This document shows positions 29,909-35,145 of a stretch of 35,145 bases of DNA, in pieces. The translations under genes and the position numbers were made by a program. Under the pieces are notes generated by a model, which had not been told where the DNA came from, searched no databases, and worked only from the letters and a program-made list of their open reading frames with translations. The stretch comes from Treponema sp. (GTDB taxonomy: Bacteria; Spirochaetota; Spirochaetia; Treponematales; Breznakiellaceae): contig JAIRWM010000051.1 of NCBI GenBank assembly GCA_031268975.1, positions 1 through 35,145 of the forward strand, read 5' to 3'. Position 1 is the first letter of the stretch; each line of letters starts with the position of its first letter.

Positions 29909-30970
29909 TTAGGGGGCAATGTAACCGCCGGAACTTTCAAATTCCTCAATAAAATCGGCTATTCCCTTATATAACGCTTCGGAGAATTTCTTCAAGTAGG
30001 CTGAGTCCGCCATAAGACGGGCGTCTTCCTGATTGGTCACAAAGCCCAGTTCTACCAGTATTGACGGCATTCTGGCGTTTCGCACCACGTACCAGTTTTC
30101 CGCCTTAAGCCCCCGTGACGGAATGGCCGATCCCAGGGTTTCGGTAAACCGGTTCAGGATGAATCTAGCTATGGTAATGCTTTCCCGGGTAAATTCCTCT
30201 TCCAGCATATCGTTAAAGATATGGGCGACTTCGGCGGAATCGGTGAATTTTTCCTTGTCCACAAGGGTCCTGCGGTATTCGGGACTCAGGTACCAGACTT
30301 CGTAGCCCCGCGCACTTTTGTTCAGCGAGGCGTTGGCGTGGACGGAAACATAAATGATCGCTTCGTTGTCTTTAAGCGTTACCGAATGGGCCGCGGCCAC
30401 CCGGTCTTCCAGACTTGGATACGTATCTCCGTCACGGGTCATAAGTATCCGTTTGTCCGGATAAGCTGATGAAAGAAGCGAATACAGGCTCTTTCCCACA
30501 TCAAGCGTGATGTCTTTTTCCACCGATTTCAGGCTTTTCCCCCCGACAGTATGATTCCCCACCGCTCCCGGATCTTTTCCGCCGTGTCCCGGATCTATGA
30601 TGACCGCGGCGATGCGGAACCGTGTTACATCCTCTTCGAGATAGCGGCCGAATGTATACTTGACCGGCGTTACAAAATTCTCGGGAAAACGAAGGTTTCC
30701 GTTTTCCAGGTAAGGAAGGGCCACTGAAATGATCTCCCTGCCGTCCATAAGAGCCGGTCCGCGTTCCCCGGACGCCCCGGAATAAAACGCCAGCCGGTGT
30801 CCCTGTACGGTAAATACCCCGGAGCGAAAAAACGAATCCCAGCGAAGCTGAGCGCCCAGTTCACGGCAAATTTCCTCCGTGGAACGGCTTGCTCCCTGCT
30901 GGGCGGAAAGGCCGGAGGAAACTTGCATTGCAAGCAGCGGTATTATCAATAAGCAAATACGTCTTATCAT
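29909..30970 (-). CDS. N-acetylmuramoyl-L-alanine amidase (Amidase_3)
   Basis: 353 aa. Signal peptide (cleavage about GLSA/QQG). C-terminal Amidase_3 domain with the zinc and catalytic set: H in IIDPGHGGKDPGAVG, E in VEKDITLDV, H in YVSVHANAS, and E in SILVELGFVTN. It cleaves the bond between muramic acid and the stem peptide in the periplasm. Residues 25-120 are a separate N-terminal region, possibly a targeting domain. ATG 30970 overlaps the ATP-grasp stop by 4 nt (ATGA), so it is made with the sugar genes upstream. It is followed downstream by GerMN and flaA. Confidence 0.93.
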   Translation of the reverse strand: MIRRICLLIIPLLAMQVSSGLSAQQGASRSTEEICRELGAQLRWDSFFRSGVFTVQGHRLAFYSGASGERGPALMDGREIISVALPYLENGNLRFPENFVTPVKYTFGRYLEEDVTRFRIAAVIIDPGHGGKDPGAVGNHTVGGKSLKSVEKDITLDVGKSLYSLLSSAYPDKRILMTRDGDTYPSLEDRVAAAHSVTLKDNEAIIYVSVHANASLNKSARGYEVWYLSPEYRRTLVDKEKFTDSAEVAHIFNDMLEEEFTRESITIARFILNRFTETLGSAIPSRGLKAENWYVVRNARMPSILVELGFVTNQEDARLMADSAYLKKFSEALYKGIADFIEEFESSGGYIAP

Positions 30971-32547
30971 CCCGTACGTATCCTGTCGATATAATAGACG
31001 GCGCCCTGATATCCGCCCCGGACAAACGCCGTCCAGAATCCGCGTCCCAGTACGGCTTTTTCCCGGTTAAATTCCAGCTTAAACCCGGAAAGCTCCTCTG
31101 CCGCGGAAAGGCTTTCCGCCACGCTTCTGCCCATATAATCGCCAAGTCCCGAACAGACAAAAGCCGGAAACGGGTACAGGCGGAGCGCCGCGCCCCCGTT
31201 TACAGATTTTACCGGGCCTGAGCCTGCCGGGTTTTCGGGGACGGCGGCCAGCGCCCGCAAAAGCTCCGGGGAAAGGGCGAAGGCCGGCGGCGGAAAAATC
31301 GTCGACAGGTCCGAGGCAAGGAAAGCGTCCGTTTCCCCGTCGGGAGCGGCCAGACGGATGAGAATCCGCCTGGCGGCGCGTTCGGCCTCGGATATAGCCT
31401 CGGAACGGCGGGGGGCGGCGCTGATCACGCTGCCGGCTTTCGCGACGTTATTTTCCGGAAAACAGAGCCGCACGCCGGGCGCGGTCCTTAGGAAAATGTC
31501 TCTGACATGCTCCAGTGTCTGAGCCTGTTCAACGCCGGAGATTGCCGCCACCCTGCCGGGTATCGAGATAAAGGCCCGTTCCGCGCTGGTCCAGTCCAGA
31601 ACCGGGGTAAGGCCGGACGGCCTGCGGCCCAGCGCGGCGGCTATGGCCCCCCGTACCGGCTCTACGCCGGAAGCGTACGGGTAAGTCCAGCCGGACATAT
31701 ATCCGCCTGAAAGCCGGGCGGCAATTTCTCCTATCATGGGGCCTTTGGAAGTCAGCTTGATATCGCCCTTTGCCGCGCCGTTTGTAATGCCCAAAGCGCG
31801 GATTCCGGCCTTGAAAACGCCGACAAGGGCTTCTGTATCCTTTTCGGGAAATTCGGTGGGCATGGTATGGCCCATTTCGATAAAATACGGCGGGAAAAAA
31901 ATATGCCGGTCGGCAAGACCGCAGATTGTTATTTCCCCCTGAAATACAACGGCGTCAACGGAAAATTCCGGGCCTTCCATGTACTCTTCCGCGATGGCCC
32001 GGCCGGATCGGGAAAAGCGGAGCGCGTCCGCGAGGGCATCCCGAAATTCGGCGGAACTGTCCACCCTGCGGCAGCCGCGGGCGCCCATATTGTCCACGGG
32101 CTTTACCACCGCCGGGAAACCAAACGGAAGCGCGGCAGACGGCGCGGCCCGGCGTTCATCATCTTTTGTCAGAATGACATATTCCGGCGACGGAAGCCCC
32201 GCCTGTTTAAAGCGCCGCCTCATCCGTTCCTTGTCGGAAGCGTCAAGAGCGGCTTCATAAGGGATGCCCGGAAGATTGAACTTTTCGGCGATCCAGGCGA
32301 CCGGCGCGGAAAAATCGGTACCGGCCGTCATAACCCCGTCAAGGCCGCCGTCTTCAACAAGGGAGCGGGCAAGCGCTTCTATTTTGCCGGTATCCTTCAG
32401 GTCGACAGGCTCAAAACGGCCGGCCAGGGAAGCCATAGGCGCGCCGGGATCTCCGTCAATTACCACTGTCTCAAGGCCCATGTCCCCGGCGCAGCGGATG
32501 GCCGGTCCCTGCATCACCCCGGCCCCGAGTATCAGTATCCTACCCAT
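30967..32547 (-). CDS. ATP-grasp ligase-like protein
   Basis: 526 aa. N-terminal nucleotide-fold start MGRILILGAGVMQGPAI, then an ATP-grasp core with FPAVVKPVDNMGARGCRRV (ATP-binding loop), AEEYMEGPEFSVDAVV, and IGEIAARLSGG (metal-binding Glu/Asn-type block), as in carbamoyl-phosphate synthase or PurK/PurT-like ligases. About 130 C-terminal residues are of unknown type. It should couple a carboxylate and an amine or thiol using ATP; the substrate is unknown, but the operon with sugar nucleotidyltransferase and PseG-like genes suggests modifying an activated sugar. It overlaps its upstream neighbour by 8 nt. Confidence 0.82.
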   Translation of the reverse strand: MGRILILGAGVMQGPAIRCAGDMGLETVVIDGDPGAPMASLAGRFEPVDLKDTGKIEALARSLVEDGGLDGVMTAGTDFSAPVAWIAEKFNLPGIPYEAALDASDKERMRRRFKQAGLPSPEYVILTKDDERRAAPSAALPFGFPAVVKPVDNMGARGCRRVDSSAEFRDALADALRFSRSGRAIAEEYMEGPEFSVDAVVFQGEITICGLADRHIFFPPYFIEMGHTMPTEFPEKDTEALVGVFKAGIRALGITNGAAKGDIKLTSKGPMIGEIAARLSGGYMSGWTYPYASGVEPVRGAIAAALGRRPSGLTPVLDWTSAERAFISIPGRVAAISGVEQAQTLEHVRDIFLRTAPGVRLCFPENNVAKAGSVISAAPRRSEAISEAERAARRILIRLAAPDGETDAFLASDLSTIFPPPAFALSPELLRALAAVPENPAGSGPVKSVNGGAALRLYPFPAFVCSGLGDYMGRSVAESLSAAEELSGFKLEFNREKAVLGRGFWTAFVRGGYQGAVYYIDRIRTG

Positions 32548-34441
32548 CGCAGTCCCTCCCCGAAAGCTCCCTTGTTTTTACCGCGTATACCTCAAAGGTA
32601 TCTCCCAAACCAAAAACACGGCTTGCCATGAGAAACAGCCGGTACACCGCGCCGCCTGACCGGGAAAACCGGCCTGAAAGGGGGAAGCGTTCCGGATGGT
32701 GGCCGGTGATTACCCGTTTTTTCACCGTAAAACCGTATCCTGAAAGAATTTTGGCGCAGCGTCCCGGATCCCATATAGTCCAGTGATCCCCCGGACTGTT
32801 TTCAAGAAACGTTTCGAGGGATCTGCGCCGGGAAATGCCGGAAAAGGAAGGCGTTGAGAAAGCCAGCACTCCGCCGATGGTCAAAAGCCGGTTTGCTTCG
32901 GAAAGCGCCTTATTGAGACCGGCAAGATGTTCAATCACAAACCAGAACGTAATGACATGATACAGACCGCCGGCGGCGGGGGCATCTTCCGGGAAAAAAC
33001 CCTGAACAGCCTGAATGTTAAGCGTTTCCCGCACATACCGGACCGCGTCTTCGGCGGGATCCATGCCTGACGGGATGAGTCCTTCTTCCCCGGCGGCGGC
33101 GAGAAAAGGCCCGTAGGCGCAGCCGATGTCAAGAAGGCGCGGAGCCTCCGCAGCGGCGGGGACTTCCGCAGCGGCGGGGGCTTCCGGGATTTTCCGGGAA
33201 TTTTTACGGAGCAGGGTTTTTATGATACAAAGCCGGCGTTTTCCGTTTTTTTTGAGGGCCGGAAAATCCTCAAGATACGTTTTTCCGTACTGTTTCCTGT
33301 AGTCTTCAAAAAAGTAGCCGGTATCGTAGTCCTGGGAAGGGCGGCAGGTTCTGTCCATGTATACCATCCCGCAGGCCGGACAGCGGCGGTAACTGCGTTC
33401 CGAAAACCGCGCGAGAAGCCGCCGTCTGCGGACGCCGCAGGCGGGGCAGCGGCGGCTAACGGAGGGTGTCCAGGATGAAAGGAACGCTCCCAGATCCCGC
33501 GGTTTTGTTTCCAGCCAGCGGGCGGCGGCGGCCCGGCATTGTCCGGCCACAAAACCGAGCTTTTTTTCATTGGGCAATCCGCCTGAAAAAAGGGCCGGCC
33601 CAAGCCGGGAAATCCCCCGTTTTCCTGTTCCCGCGGACACAAACCCCGCGTTTTTTGCCAGTTTTTCGTGATACCTTCCCGGTGAAACCAATAAAACCGG
33701 AACCCCCGCGGCAAGCGCCTCAAAGGCGCTCAGCCCAAAATGGGTGACAATTAAATCATAGCCGGAAAACAGGTTCCGCGCGGCGGTATCGCCGTCTGAG
33801 ACGGCTATCCCGGCGGCGGAAAGCGCGGCCCTGTCCGCTTCCGCCGTTTTGTTCAACGGCCCAAACAGCGCGGTAAGCCGGAGGGGGGCCTGCCGCCGTC
33901 CGTCCGGCGTCCTGTTTCCGGCGGCCGCCGCGGCCAGAGCCAGGGCGGAGGGAACCGTAAGCCCCGCGGAATCTTCCGCGCCAAAGCTGACCAGAACACG
34001 GAATGGCCGCGGGGGGCCGCCTGACGGCGAGCCATCTGATGACGGGCGGGAATGTTCGGGTAACGGAAGAAACGAAGGGCACAGAATATTCGGCCGGCTT
34101 TTTTTCCAAAGGCCGGGGAGAAGGTCGATGAGAAAATCAAACTCATCCCGGCAGCGTCCCTCGTCAATACCCAGTACCGGGCCAAGACGCGAGAAATGCT
34201 CGAGGGTTTCTTTGCCGGTACGGAAAAAATCAAGGACGACAAGGCCCCACAAGCGGGCGGGGATTTCATCATCCCGTATAAAAAGATCGTTGTCAAAAGG
34301 AACTGAAACGCCGCCGGGTACATGGAGAAACGCGCCGGCGCCGGCGCCGCGCAGTGATTTGACAAGGGCGGCGGAACGGATCAGGTGGCCGCCTCCCCGG
34401 CCTTTGCCGCAGGCGGGAACGACAAGAATTTCCCCCGTCAC
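32540..34441 (-). CDS. PseG-like hydrolase/transferase fused to a zinc-ribbon SAM methyltransferase
   Basis: 633 aa. Residues 1-310 resemble PseG (UDP-sugar hydrolase of the MurG/GT28 fold): GRGGGHLIRSAALVKSL with H19, VLVSFGAEDSAG, and the nucleotide-binding end LIVTHFGLSAFEALAAGVPVLLVS. Residues 330-360 are a zinc ribbon (C332, C335, C354, C357). Residues 405-560 are a class I methyltransferase (LLDIGCAYG, FWFVIEHLAGLNKAL, GGVLAFSTPS), joined by a repetitive linker EAPAAAEVPAAAEAP. Start is GTG 34441, overlapping the cytidylyltransferase stop by 4 nt. PseG removes UDP in pseudaminic acid synthesis; the methylated product is unknown. Confidence 0.85.
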   Translation of the reverse strand: MTGEILVVPACGKGRGGGHLIRSAALVKSLRGAGAGAFLHVPGGVSVPFDNDLFIRDDEIPARLWGLVVLDFFRTGKETLEHFSRLGPVLGIDEGRCRDEFDFLIDLLPGLWKKSRPNILCPSFLPLPEHSRPSSDGSPSGGPPRPFRVLVSFGAEDSAGLTVPSALALAAAAAGNRTPDGRRQAPLRLTALFGPLNKTAEADRAALSAAGIAVSDGDTAARNLFSGYDLIVTHFGLSAFEALAAGVPVLLVSPGRYHEKLAKNAGFVSAGTGKRGISRLGPALFSGGLPNEKKLGFVAGQCRAAAARWLETKPRDLGAFLSSWTPSVSRRCPACGVRRRRLLARFSERSYRRCPACGMVYMDRTCRPSQDYDTGYFFEDYRKQYGKTYLEDFPALKKNGKRRLCIIKTLLRKNSRKIPEAPAAAEVPAAAEAPRLLDIGCAYGPFLAAAGEEGLIPSGMDPAEDAVRYVRETLNIQAVQGFFPEDAPAAGGLYHVITFWFVIEHLAGLNKALSEANRLLTIGGVLAFSTPSFSGISRRRSLETFLENSPGDHWTIWDPGRCAKILSGYGFTVKKRVITGHHPERFPLSGRFSRSGGAVYRLFLMASRVFGLGDTFEVYAVKTRELSGRDCDG

Positions 34442-35145
34442 GAAGGGCCCCCGTAAACAAAGCGGCTTGTATACGCCCGGATGATGTTTTCCCCGAGATA
34501 CCGTTCATCGCCGCAGCGATACGTTTCCGTCAGCGCCGCGTACAGTATCCGAGCCCGTTCCAGATCCTCAGATGTATCAACGGTGAGGCGCGTCACCCCG
34601 TCTTTTTTTAAAAGCGGATCGAGCCAGAGGCCGGGGGCGGAAGGCCGGTGAAGGCTGAATACGGCAGGATGATTGTACAGATACGGGCAGACATGTTCCC
34701 TGTCAAAAGCGAGAGAGCTTTCCGTTTCGGCGCGCAGCAGCGCGGATACCTTAACCGCTTCCACGCCGGCGCCGTAGGGAAGATCCGCATAGGCCGAATA
34801 ATCGGCGCCATGCGCCACGGCCTCCCGCGCCAGCGCGTCCGCTGCGTCGGCGAACACGAACGGATTGTCCCCCGTCGCCCTGATTATGTAATCGGCGTCA
34901 AAGCGCCGTATCGCTTTACAAAACCGCTGGAGTACGTCGTTTTTGGAACCGGTAACCAGTTCAAAACCGGCGCGGTGGGCAAGCGGCAAAAAAGCGGATT
35001 CACAGTCTGTCGGGCAGGCGAGTATACGAATATCGCAGGAAACGCGTTTTAGCGCTTCCATAACCCGGAACAGCAGGGGCTCCCCCCCCAGATCGAGGAG
35101 GCTTTTCCCGGGAAGCCGGGTGGAGTCGAGCCGTCCCTGGAGTAT
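34438..35145 (-). CDS. SpsF-like sugar cytidylyltransferase (5' end outside the window)
   Basis: Partial, 235 aa seen. The reading frame runs to the window edge: ILQGRLDSTRLPGKSLLDL is the nucleotide-binding start of the SpsF / CMP-sugar transferase family, lacking only a few first residues. Then GSKNDVLQRF, RATGDNPFVFADAADAL, DREHVCPYLY, and LTVDTSEDLERA. An ATG at 35061 is internal. The family activates nonulosonate-type or related sugars with CTP. With the PseG-like partner it suggests a pseudaminic- or legionaminic-like pathway, probably continuing beyond the window. Confidence 0.88.
   Translation of the reverse strand: MLQGRLDSTRLPGKSLLDLGGEPLLFRVMEALKRVSCDIRILACPTDCESAFLPLAHRAGFELVTGSKNDVLQRFCKAIRRFDADYIIRATGDNPFVFADAADALAREAVAHGADYSAYADLPYGAGVEAVKVSALLRAETESSLAFDREHVCPYLYNHPAVFSLHRPSAPGLWLDPLLKKDGVTRLTVDTSEDLERARILYAALTETYRCGDERYLGENIIRAYTSRFVYGGPS

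Noticed and set aside
1-35145. CRISPR arrays, prophage, transposase or integrase genes
   Set aside because: No spaced direct repeats of CRISPR type and no recognisable mobile-element protein on either strand.

Overview
The window looks like a chromosomal segment of a GC-rich treponeme or close relative (phylum Spirochaetota). The strongest marker is flaA, the periplasmic flagellar sheath protein. Support comes from a eukaryote-like type 2 isoleucyl-tRNA synthetase and the gene run amidase - GerMN protein - flaA ... rpsT - HU - lnt ... rho - rpmE, which as I remember it is also the order in Treponema pallidum. A termite-gut-type treponeme is a guess; I cannot name a species. No transposase, integrase, phage gene or CRISPR array is visible.

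Layout. 1-2513 (+): a GT4 glycosyltransferase whose start codon straddles the window edge, an overlapping HAD hydrolase and a small membrane protein. 2515-6403 (-): a lipoprotein, a secreted protease fused to a probable outer-membrane barrel, and a RecQ-like helicase, behind a good sigma70-type promoter. 6575-12322 (-): HAD phosphatase, ileS, a lipoprotein, an FmdB-type zinc ribbon and a membrane-anchored zinc ribbon, packed as an operon. 12359-13378 (+): a stand-alone RlmK-type rRNA methyltransferase. 13437-18926 (-): a tightly overlapping core operon of HU, lnt, response regulator, bactofilin, pncC/cinA-type amidase, rho and rpmE. 19035-19657 (-): rpsT with a TTG start and a 56-residue zinc-ribbon protein.

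19834-22704 (+): an Rrf2 regulator with RirA-like cysteine spacing, directly followed by a membrane protein carrying three copies of a winged-helix-like module, then a 21-bp tandem repeat array and a lipoprotein paralogous to the one at 5909-6403. 22761-28132 (-): a RadC/JAB-DinG helicase fusion, tRNA-Glu(TTC), a small outer-membrane-type protein, and a (p)ppGpp-synthetase-domain protein fused to TPRs. 28209-35145 (-): flaA with its own promoter and terminator; a GerMN lipoprotein-like protein; and an overlapping operon of SpsF-like cytidylyltransferase, PseG-like/zinc-ribbon/methyltransferase fusion, ATP-grasp protein and cell-wall amidase, which points to activated-sugar (nonulosonate-like) synthesis for surface or flagellar glycans.

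The most unusual features are the domain fusions (protease-barrel, JAB-DinG, synthetase-TPR, PseG-methyltransferase), the Rrf2/triple-module membrane pair, and a set of short hairpins placed 0-5 nt after stop codons, three of which share a sequence core. Stretches over about 300 bp without a gene: 21823-22236 holds the 21-bp repeats and nothing else I can identify; 25755-26052 holds the tRNA-Glu promoter, a terminator and a hairpin.
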